From: Ceraceosorus guamensis
Lineage: Eukaryota; Basidiomycota; Exobasidiomycetes; Ceraceosorales; Ceraceosoraceae
Reading direction: 5' to 3'
Assembly: GCF_003144195.1 (NCBI RefSeq)
Contig: NW_020290001.1
Span: forward strand, 300,717-364,716
DNA length: 64,000 nucleotides
A program made the position numbers and the translations under genes. A model generated the notes under the pieces. That model saw nothing but the letters and a program-made list of their open reading frames with translations. It made no database searches and was not told the origin of the DNA. The stretch's first letter is position 1. Each line of letters opens with the position of its first letter. This document shows, in pieces, positions 55,741 through 64,000 of the stretch.

Positions 55741-57270
55741 ATGGTGCTCACACCACCCCATCCAGCGTTGGACATCAACGAAGTGGCCATCCCAGCCCTC
55801 GCCAACTTTTGGTCCTCCTTCACAGCGCACTTTCCCTCTGCGCTCTCCTTCTTCTCTCCCGCCGTCCAGTCGAAATGGTACGCTACGGCAGATCCGCTGC
55901 ACTCGGCCGTGGTCATCTGCGCGGCCTTTAGCACCTACTGCTACGTCATGCAGGAGATCACTGGCAACGCCAGTCAGGTGGACGGTCTGTGGACCTTTTT
56001 GCCAGGTGAGTCGCTCTCGCCAGTTGGTAGCACGTCGTCCAGCAGACGGCAGTTGTTGTTGGACGAGGCAAGTGACGCGATCCACCTTGACCGCTCACTG
56101 CCTTGCCGCTGCCTTGGGACACGCAGTGATCTACACTTTCCACTTTACATTTCAACGTGCCATCGGCCACTGGCTCCAACCTCCATCGCCGGTCACCAGC
56201 TTTTTCCAAAAGTCCGCAGCGTCAGTCTCGGCATTCGATCTGATCGAGCCCCGCTTGTTGTTAATCTTCGGTTTGCAAGTGCTCTGGTCAGCTCGTCTCA
56301 CCTTCAATGCCATTCGCAGAGGAATGTTCAAGAAGGGAGAGGAGGACTATAGGTGGCCCTTGCTGAGGGCGAGCATGTCTCGCGTCGCTTGGGAGATCTT
56401 CACCCTGACATTCATCGCCATCGCTCAAAACATCTTGCTGGCCTTGACCGCCGCTCCCTCTTACCTCATCCTCACCGCTACCAGCGGCAAATTCAAGAAC
56501 AGCCCTCTGCCAAATCCTCCTTCCTCGCTCGGTGTAGGCGATTGGGCCATCGCCGCTCTCCTCGTTCTGAACCTAGTCATTCAGTTCTTTGCGGACCAGC
56601 AGCAGTGGGAGTATCAAAACTTCAAGCGGGGCAAGGACAAGTACGGCAAGTCGCTCAATGCTAGCAAAGACGGACAGTCCAGTCTGGTAAAGCCAAGCGC
56701 AAGCAAAGGTCCTCTTGCACAGGATGGCACCGTATCCGCAGCAAAGGGCATCACGAGTGGCCCTTACACACCCCAAGATGCTCAAAGAGGTTTCGTCACA
56801 AAGGGTCTCTGGGCCTTCTCCAGACATCCCAACTTTGCCTGCGAACAGACGACATGGTGAGCATGCAGGGCAGAGCCCGAGCCATTGCCCTGGATTGTGA
56901 TTCACCTTATTGACCTGTTCCACATCTGGAAACCCCCCTATTCAGGTGGATTCTTTACCTCTACGTTCCCCTCACATTCCTGCCTTCGTCTCCTGCCACG
57001 AGCGTGTTGCGCTACACTGCAACGTACGCTCTGATCTCTCCTCTTCTGATGAACATTCTCTTTTTCGCTTCCACCATCTATTCGGAGAGCGTGTCCGCCG
57101 GCAAGTATCCTGCGTATGCCGACTACCAAAAGCGGGTAGGCATGTTCTTGCCCTTGGACACGGCCGCCCGGAGCATTTATTTCGCTTTCATCGCGGGCGG
57201 CGAGACGAAGAAGGTAGTGGAGGAGAATGTGTGGGGCACGCCTACCAAGGATGCCGTCAAGAAGCAGTAA
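55741..57270 (+). CDS. DUF1295 / steroid-reductase-like membrane protein
   Basis: A multi-pass membrane protein of the DUF1295 family, related to steroid 5-alpha-reductase and ICMT-type proteins. Exons 55741-56005, 56127-56856 and 56946-57270 encode 439 residues. The family motif appears as GLWAFSRHPNFACEQTTWW across the second intron, followed by PLTFLPSS and YADYQKRVGMFLP. ADQQQWEYQNFK before it is also typical. About six to eight hydrophobic segments are visible (ALLVLNLVIQFFA, ALISPLLMNILFFAS). A hydrophilic loop of about 60 residues lies before the motif. Many family members are predicted ER enzymes without a proven substrate, so no reaction is assigned. Confidence 0.88.
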
Positions 57271-57688
57271 GAGGTGTTGAATGTGGGGTTCGCGAGTGCT
57301 CCTTGGCCCTCGACTTTGCCCAGTCATCTCGTCTCACGCAACCCCACCGGCATATCGGGCCCATCTCTACTGCGCTGGAAGATCCGCCAAGGTCGATCAT
57401 CTGGAGCGCTGATTGCGGGGCATCCACCGCTCGGATGGGCGTGGTACAACAACGCGGTTCGGCATCCGAAAACCTTATATCCATGAGGGCATATTACACA
57501 TGTACTCAGTCTGTTATCGGCGCGTTCTTGAAACATCTAATCAAGTGGAATGTCAAATTGAATCAAAAAGTCATGTAACGCCGAGAGGAGCGCACTAGCA
57601 CCAGCATGATGGGCAAGCGCAGTGTCAAAGCCATGTATGAGAAATGGTGCGACTTGTCTCGGTGTCGGCCATGCCGGCTTTCAAAGTA
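57271..57688. other. convergent 3' region, DUF1295 and Tof1 genes
   Basis: Spacer between two genes ending towards each other. It must carry both polyadenylation regions. Nothing else is visible. Confidence 0.5.
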
Positions 57689-60600
57689 CTACTCGTCCTC
57701 TTCGTCCGATTCGATGATCGCGCGTCTACGTTTGGCGTGAGCTTGCGTCTTGACCGGCGAGACGGACAATCTCCCGGTTGCCTTTTCGAGCGAGCTGTCC
57801 GCCCGTTCATCTTCGCTGTCCAGCAAAGCTCCCCGCTTCTTGGCAGCGTTGCGCGATGCATTGCTAGCCATTCCGAGCGCCGACACCGACTCCTCGTCCG
57901 TCTGTTGGCCTTGCATCTCAACATCGCTCTCCTCTTGCCCTAGGAAAAGACCGCTACCACTCCTCGCATTCGATTGGCTGGATCTGTCACTGCGCTGACT
58001 TGAACTGCCTGACTTGCGGACAAGCCCAGATGGTTCTGCTGCCGGTGAGCTTGTAGCTGGCGTGGAGACAGATTTGCTACGGCCGCTCGAATTTGATGAG
58101 TTGCGTCTGTGAAGAGGGCGCCGCGGTGATCCAGCTTCATCGCTGTCTGACGCATCGTCGGTGTCGCTGTTGGTGCTCCGTACTCGCCGTATGGTCCGAC
58201 CTTGCTCATTTCGATGTTCTTCAGCATCGGTAGCATGGTTGCCAAGGCTGCCCGACTCGGCGTTCGAAGCGTCGCGCTGAGCGATGAGCCTCGCAACCGC
58301 CTCCATTTCCTCGTCCGAGTCCTCGATGAAATCGCCCCTTGTCCATGCAGGTAGTCTATTCTTCTTGCGAGGCTGACCTGGTCCGCTTCGAGTGCGTCTG
58401 CGAGCGCTGGCAGCCTCTCGAGATTTCTGGATCGCGTGCTTTCTTGAGGTGGACGCATCCCCGCCCTCTTCGTCGCTTGTCGCAATGACGCTGCTCGCTC
58501 TTTTAGCATCGTCATGCGAGCCCTCCTCATCAGAGAACCCTGCTCGATTGCCACGTCCTTGCCGAGGAGCGCGCGGCTTGGGCACAAGCTTGACGAATGA
58601 TCGGAGGGGAAGTCCTCCGGTGTCGAATCGGAAGCGGATTCCTTCGTCGATGTAGTTGGCGTCTTTATCTAGATCGGATGGCAAGAGGCTTGCAGGCACC
58701 CACCAGCGCCATCCTCCAATTTCGGCATCATCACTGGACAGACCTACGAGACGACAAAGCATTTTGGCTTCCGGCAGATAAGTTGCGTCATTCGCGATGT
58801 CTTCATTGGGGTATTGCATGCCTGATGAAATAGGTGACGCTCGCTTGCGTTCAGCGACCGCTTCAACCAGCGTAGATTTCGCTATCCACTACTCACGGAA
58901 GTCAGCAAACTTAGATAGCGTCTCGAGAGTTGGTTGCTCCGTTGAATAATCTTCGGCCTCCGCGTCCCGAATGATCTGTGCGCGCTCAGAACTTGCTAAT
59001 TCCAGCCCTTCTCTGATCCAATTGACGGTGCGGATCTTGTTCAGCTCAAGTAGAAGGGATACGGCGATTCGAATGTCTTCGATATGTCCCTGGGAAGGTG
59101 TGATGGCGATCTCTCGCTTCATTTTGCGCTCTTTTACAGGCTTTGGTGGCGTCTTGTCCATCTCGTAGTGCTGCTTCTCCTCTGCAGAGAGCTTGTCAAA
59201 CTTGTGCATGATGTATTGGATCATCTTGCGAGCGTCTTTGACTGCACTGGGGGCTTTGCCCTCCAAAGCCGGCAGCATTGGCCCTTCTGAAAGAGTCCGC
59301 AGTGTCTGACGATGAAAGAATGGGTAGAACAGCTGAACCTTCGCCGCACGAATGGCAATCCGGTGGATCACCCCTATGACCGCCGAGAGTTGCTCCTGTG
59401 GCGCTTCGAAGTCGCGCCATCTGCTCAGATAGTCAACGGCGGCAGCTGCAACCTCGGATGCGCACATATGCGACTGATACTTGTCGAACTCGAAGCGTCG
59501 TTCTTTGTAGACCACTTCAGCATGGTCTTTCGCTGACTTCTCCAAATCCGCGACCTCTTGATCATCTGCTTCCCCTTGTGCCGCACGAGCCTTAGCCTTT
59601 GCAACGCGCGATTTTGCCCTCACGTAGAGGTTATCTTTGTCTGAGGAGTAGCGCTCCAGCATGCGCGGCATTGTGTATGCAAGCGCAACAGTCGCTTCAA
59701 GACAAGCAAAGCTTCTTGCGGATTTATAGCTCCGCATGATTGTCTGGCTGAGCGCCAAGGTGCTACTCTCGTAGTAGAGTTGCGTTTGCAGACCTTCGGC
59801 TAGGTCTCTTTGATGCTCGCTGGAGCTTCTAGACATGGCGTCCACCATACGTAAGAGGCACGTCCAAAGCTGGACGGCAGTCACGTACTCCAGCCATTCG
59901 CGCTTCTCGAGTGAGCTTTCGGCGCGTAAGGTTGCCATCTTGAAAGACCAGTGTTCAAGCCAAAAGGAGATTTGGCTGAAGTCCCAACTTTCTCCGTGAA
60001 CTTTTCCATCATCTGTCTGCGCCTCGTGATCGTGGACCCCTTGTTGCTGAGCATCCTTGTCGGTGTCCACAGCGCGGCCTTTGCCTTTGTCTGCTGCTCG
60101 CATGGCTTTCTCGCGGTCTTTTCGCTCACGTAATCGTCGCGCCTCTGCTGAGTGTTGCATCAAGAAGTAATCCAAGAAGAAGACAGACATCTCCATAGCC
60201 CGGACACGCGCCTCTTCAATGTTGCCGACCTTGGCGCTCTCGCGTCGAATGTCCTTGAGCACAGCACGCGTGAGCGCTGTGTCAGCAGACGTTGGCAGGT
60301 TTGTAAGCGGTGATCGCTGCATGCAGTTTCGGCCCGGGACCGACGCGACTTCACTTACGCTCAAATCCCAGTCTAAAGAACTTTTCTGTCCACACGAGCA
60401 GCACCGCTTTCGCATGCTTGGTCCACTCGGACTTGTGACGCGGCGCTCCCTGCTCATTAGCATTCTTGCGTCTACGGACTTTGCGCTTGTACTTGAGCAA
60501 CGTCTCGGTCATAAGTTCGTCAGCCGTCTTGCGAAACGCGTTCTGCTGTCGCGATACTCTTCGCTGGCCGTCTGAGCCTGTGAAGTTGATCGCAGTTCCA

Positions 60601-62060
60601 AAGCGAGAGTGACGGGTATTTCCGGTTGCTAGCAACTGCGACTTCTTTTGACGAGCCTCGCCATCCAAGGAGGAGGCAAGCGCAGATGGCCGGATAGGTT
60701 TGTTCTGTCAATTGGAGCAGGTTTCTGAGTCAGTGCGAGCCCGTCCATAATAGCTGCTATGAGCTGTGCTCACGTCGAGAGAGGTGAGCGGGGGCCTCCG
60801 TGACAGTGTTGAGGCAGCGTCCTCAGCTTCAGTCGACTCGGGTGCGATGCCTGAAAGGTCGCCGACCAATGCTGCAGGTCGAGTGCCCGAGTAAATGTGG
60901 TAAATGCACTCCCCGGCAACGCTACTCCAAGGCTCGAGATCTCGCGTTTCTGCTCCACTAGCCATGGTGAGTATCGCGTCCAGGATATGTGCCGAGTGCA
61001 TAGATACGATCAGGTCGCTCTGGGTTCTGGCAGCAGCGATGACGTCAGCACTGCTCAAAGCTGTAGCTTGGGGATCCCTGATAGCCAGAAGATTCCGGAA
61101 GAGGTGCATACACATGCTGATCGTGCCAGTGTCTCTGTCAGTGCGGTTTGGACGAGGCTTGGAAAGGGCTGGCAGGAGCACGTGCATCATGATTGTGGAG
61201 AGCACATCACGTTTCGACCCATGAGACTCGCCAAGGCGTGTGATGAGTATGTCACCCTTGTAGCGCTGCAGAGCGCGCTCCAGTATAATGATCTTTGAGA
61301 GCTCAGCTATGCGATGATCGTCTTCGTCTTGCTCCCTCGCTGCTCTCAACTCGGCCATTGCGTCCACAGGCCATGTCAAAGTCGTGATCAGGTCCACTGC
61401 GCAGAGGCATCGTACGCAAGATCAGCATCTCGCCATCCGACCGCCGGCGTGATCAAGCGTGCGCCACGCAAAAGCTCACCGCAAGCCAAAGCAATCTTCA
61501 TGCCTCGTTCCCCGAGCTCGACCGCCTTGAGCAGTAGTGGCAGCAGGCCCCCTTGCAGGACATTGAGCTCGGCGTAAATTCGAGGAATTAGGCGCGAAGG
61601 ATCGTCTTCGTCCTGACGCCAGAGCTGTCGCAAGTCTCGAAGGCAGCCTGCGGCCAGCGACATAAGAAAGCCACAGAAAGTAAAGACGTCACAGCGTGAG
61701 AAGTGCACTGGACGGGCGCTCCTTGTGAATGCAAAGGCACTTACGCAAGACGTCATCGCCAACGGTGTAGACCAGACGAATGCCATCCGGTGTGTCAGTC
61801 TCTTCCAAGCCTCCAATGGCAGAGACGATGTCCACGACCGTTGCTCTCAATGCCGCATACTGCTCATCTCCTGCCTCCGTCTCATCGTCTTGATCACCTT
61901 CTTGCCCTTCGCTAACAGAGCGGTGGGCGTCTTTGTTCAATTTGAAAGCGCGTCGACCTCCCCGTTCCCACTCGGAGTCAGCTTCCGAAGATCCGGTGCC
62001 TTCGGACGTCGCCTCCAGGTCGTACTCCTCCATCAGCTCGATGTCGCTCTCCGAGTCCAT
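57689..62060 (-). CDS. TOF1: Tof1/Swi1 (Timeless), replication fork protection complex
   Basis: Nuclear protein that, with Csm3/Swi3, stabilises stalled replication forks and supports the S-phase checkpoint. Exons 62060-61745, 61647-61480, 61396-60774, 60704-60359, 60276-58897 and 58821-57689 encode 1321 residues. The N-terminal Timeless domain shows CLRDLRQLWRQDEDDPSR, LLPLLLKAVELGERG and, across intron 2, KIALACVDLITTLTWPVDA. A basic middle block is SRFGTAINFTGSDGQRRVSR. Later come RAMEMSVFFLDYFL and the C-terminal Timeless segment LCRLVGLSSDDAEIGGWRWWVPASLLPSDL. The tail is acidic and Ser-rich (ESDEEDE at the end), as in the family. Two ACGCGT sites lie upstream. It is divergent from the Clr2-like gene. 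Confidence 0.92.
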
Positions 62061-62375
62061 GATGGCTTGCAGAAAGAAGCAAAGATTGTCGTGTGTGGTG
62101 GTCGGTTGCGCTGTTCAGCGAGTCGATGATGCTGTTTGGCTTTGTTTCCGCGTAGTAAAGCTCCGGCCGCAGGGGCCCTTTGTAGCCATTGATCAGGCGA
62201 GGTAGTACAGGGTTACAAAGGTGTGCAAGATGACCGCGACAAGAGGCTAATTGTGAGAGGCGAGTAGTTTGCGACCTGAGCGCGTTCATTCACGATATCG
62301 CGGTCGTGACTCTGGTGTTCACGACTGAGGAAATACGAGTCGCTCGGACGCGAACTTTAGTCACGAATTGATGCA

Positions 62376-62381
62376 ACGCGT
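62376..62381. promoter_or_regulatory. MCB-like ACGCGT element, proximal copy
   Basis: Palindromic ACGCGT about 316 bases upstream of the Tof1 start. In ascomycete yeasts this is the MBF site of S-phase genes; in this organism the role is inferred. Confidence 0.4.
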
Positions 62382-62450
62382 CGCGCGCGTCGTTATGGCG
62401 GAGCTCCGCGGCGAACCATTAATGATCTTGTGTTCTAACTAAGGTACCGA

Positions 62451-62456
62451 ACGCGT
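62451..62456. promoter_or_regulatory. MCB-like ACGCGT element, distal copy
   Basis: Second ACGCGT, 75 bases from the first. Both are followed by CGCG (ACGCGTCGCG), so a ten-base unit is repeated. Confidence 0.4.
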
Positions 62457-63018
62457 CGCGCACGATCTTGGATGTCTTGAGCGCGCGAACGCGGCAGCGC
62501 AGTTAAGACTCAATCGTGACGACTTTTGTCCGCGGACGACCGAATTATAGTCGTGAGTATATGCGTAGGTGCACAGTACGTCTCAAAACCACCAGCACAC
62601 AGCATGTACGCCAGCGTCCTGCGATATTTGTAGCGCGATATACATTTAGCAAGAGCATCATCGGCGGCGCCTGGATGAGTCAAGCCCCAGGATCGACCGT
62701 GTCACGCCCCTGCATCACATCGAAGATCTACCAGCACTGCGACATCGCCACAGCAGCCCCCGCGAAAGCTATCAGCAGCCGCAGTCGTCGAGAGTCACGG
62801 ATACAGTGCTTTACATTGCGGCCGCGGCGCTGGCTCCCTCCCGCATCGCTGTGACTCGGGCGTACAACAGTCGCAACAGTCAGAGCACCTCTGCGGTACC
62901 CGTGAGGTCTCATGCATACAGATCGATCACTTCTCGTGTTCCACCACAATCTTGAATCAAATTGTTTGATCGCAAGTAGACATCGGTTCAACCTCCTTCG
63001 CTCGTTGAGTCAGCAACA

Positions 63019-64000
63019 ATGTCGACTGATGCCAATGCAGATCAAGCTAGCACCTCTGCGCCCTGGTTTTCGCCTGCCCAGGCTCAGGTCGCGCCTACGA
63101 AGGCAACAACACGCCCGTCAGCCTCCGATTCAGCTGCGAGTCCAGGTCACTCTGCTCCCGTGGTGACAGGCGTCTCTGAAGTTACTACTAGCGCAGCCTC
63201 GTCGACTGTGCCAGCTATAGCCGAAAGTGCAAAGCGCGGCGCGACTGCGCCTGGACCACTGCTCGACAGAGCCGAGGTTGCTCGCGATCAGAACATCTTC
63301 AGGCCCAATGGAGAGATCGTCTTTCCCAGATCCGATGGAGACCCTGAGTATGGTCCGCCAAACACGGCCCTTCCCAAACCGACAGACTCGGAAGTCAACT
63401 ACTACCACAGTCAGTATACACGAATGGGCGGTGTGGCACGGTTATGGACACGTACTGGAACAGCTGCGCGAGCACTGCTGACGTTTGCTCCCTGACATTG
63501 CCGCTGCGTTCAGGCTGGGGAGATATAGCAACGGCGGAAAGAGACTGGGGAAGCAAAATCGGCAGCTTTTTAGCTCAGGAATTTGGTCTACCCGCCAGTG
63601 AGTAGGCGTTTGCCAGAACGTCAGACAACATTGTCCATGTGTGTGTACGCGCTGCGCCTTATCTACAAGTTCCAACCTGCTTGGCACAGACCCACCGCAA
63701 GGCAAACGTTGGTTCGTCGGGCGCTTTCCTAAGCACTACGAGATGACAGAGCAGCGCAAGGGTCTGCAGGTTAGCCCGCGTACGGATCCGTATTTGTTCG
63801 GCTCAAAAGCGCATCGGTTCCGCAGCGCCGTAGAGAGCCATGCACACTTCATCCTCCTCTTGCTGGATCCTACCATGGATCCGCGAAATTGCTCGTGCAA
63901 ATACTGCAAGGGCAAAGGTACGGAGCCTAAGACCTCCGCCAGCTACATGCCCAAAGGGCCCAAGGCGACGAAGGCTGCCGCACCTCGGACCTCGAAAGGC
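63019..64000 (+). CDS. Clr2-like transcription-silencing protein, 5' part
   Basis: Cut off by the window edge. Exons 63019-63409, 63514-63597 and 63690 onward are seen, giving 260 residues so far. After a Ser/Ala-rich disordered N terminus, the cryptic loci regulator 2 N-terminal domain appears as GKRWFVGRFPKHYEM, TDPYLFGSKAHRFRS, and the Cys pair motif CSCKYCKGK. In fission yeast Clr2 belongs to the SHREC complex, which silences heterochromatin by histone deacetylation and nucleosome remodelling. WGDIATAERDWGSKIG precedes the domain and bridges the first intron. The rest, including any bromo-adjacent-homology region, lies outside. The function here is inferred from the domain. Confidence 0.82.

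Larger units (their letters stand above)
62061..63018. other. divergent promoter region, Tof1 and Clr2-like genes
   Basis: 960 bases between outward-reading genes, with no gene inside. It contains two ACGCGT elements, GCGTCGCGCGCGTCG-like CpG-rich DNA around 62376-62470, and several TCGTGA/TCACGA motifs (62285-62370, 62512-62560). Confidence 0.55.

Noticed and set aside
1-64000. A biosynthetic or defence gene cluster
   Set aside because: Neighbouring genes belong to unrelated housekeeping pathways. No polyketide, peptide or terpene synthase and no NLR-like gene was seen.

Overview
The window is nuclear DNA from a filamentous or dimorphic basidiomycete. The evidence is eukaryotic genes with many short GT-AG introns (mostly 45-140 nt), a tRNA gene with an intron in its anticodon loop, and fungal families throughout. 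An Ustilaginomycotina (smut-lineage) origin is my best guess, at moderate confidence. It rests on the CAL-A type secreted lipase, the overall gene content, and the many TCGTGA/TCACGA motifs between genes. Exon limits below were set by hand: GT/AG sites were matched to conserved protein sequence, and every complete multi-exon model keeps one frame to its stop.

Layout. 0.5-2.7 kb: a 5'-truncated LINE-type ORF lying directly against an intron-containing tRNA-Ser(GCU). 3.4-5.1 kb: SPO11. 5.4-7.6 kb: a cell-wall GH16/CBM18 transglycosylase with a membrane-anchored tail. 9.0-10.9 kb: a CARM1-like arginine methyltransferase. 11.9-13.7 kb: an SLC25A39/MTM1-type mitochondrial carrier. 15.0-17.5 kb: an alpha/beta hydrolase and a tail-to-tail ICMT-type methyltransferase. 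18.6-20.8 kb: an ASH2/Bre2-like SPRY protein. 21.0-24.6 kb: a nine-exon phosphatidylethanolamine N-methyltransferase (CHO2). 24.6-29.5 kb: a gene-poor stretch with one doubtful small secreted Cys-rich ORF. 29.5-33.7 kb: a PX-PH-RhoGAP protein (Bem3-like). 34.1-35.4 kb: an aldo-keto reductase. 36.9-38.4 kb: a zinc alcohol dehydrogenase. 39.1-42.1 kb: MRD1, whose start codon is split by an intron. 42.5-44.0 kb: an acyl-protein thioesterase. 44.2-45.5 kb: a sulfotransferase-like P-loop protein. 46.7-48.2 kb: the secreted lipase. 49.2-50.1 kb: a GFA/CENP-V domain protein. 50.6-51.6 kb: cyclophilin A. 53.0-54.8 kb: a SPOUT1-type methyltransferase. 55.7-57.3 kb: a DUF1295 membrane protein. 57.7-62.1 kb: Tof1/Swi1 (Timeless). 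63.0 kb to the edge: the 5' part of a Clr2-like silencing protein.

The genes do not form a pathway cluster. They are mostly housekeeping genes: chromatin and replication (Bre2, PRMT, Tof1, Clr2, SPO11), ribosome biogenesis (MRD1, SPOUT1), lipid and membrane metabolism (CHO2, ICMT, APT1), and secreted or cell-wall enzymes. I found no new multi-gene system. The most unusual signals are the AT|G-split start codon of MRD1, whose unspliced form reads AUG-UGA, and the dispersed TCGTGA/TCACGA motif family.
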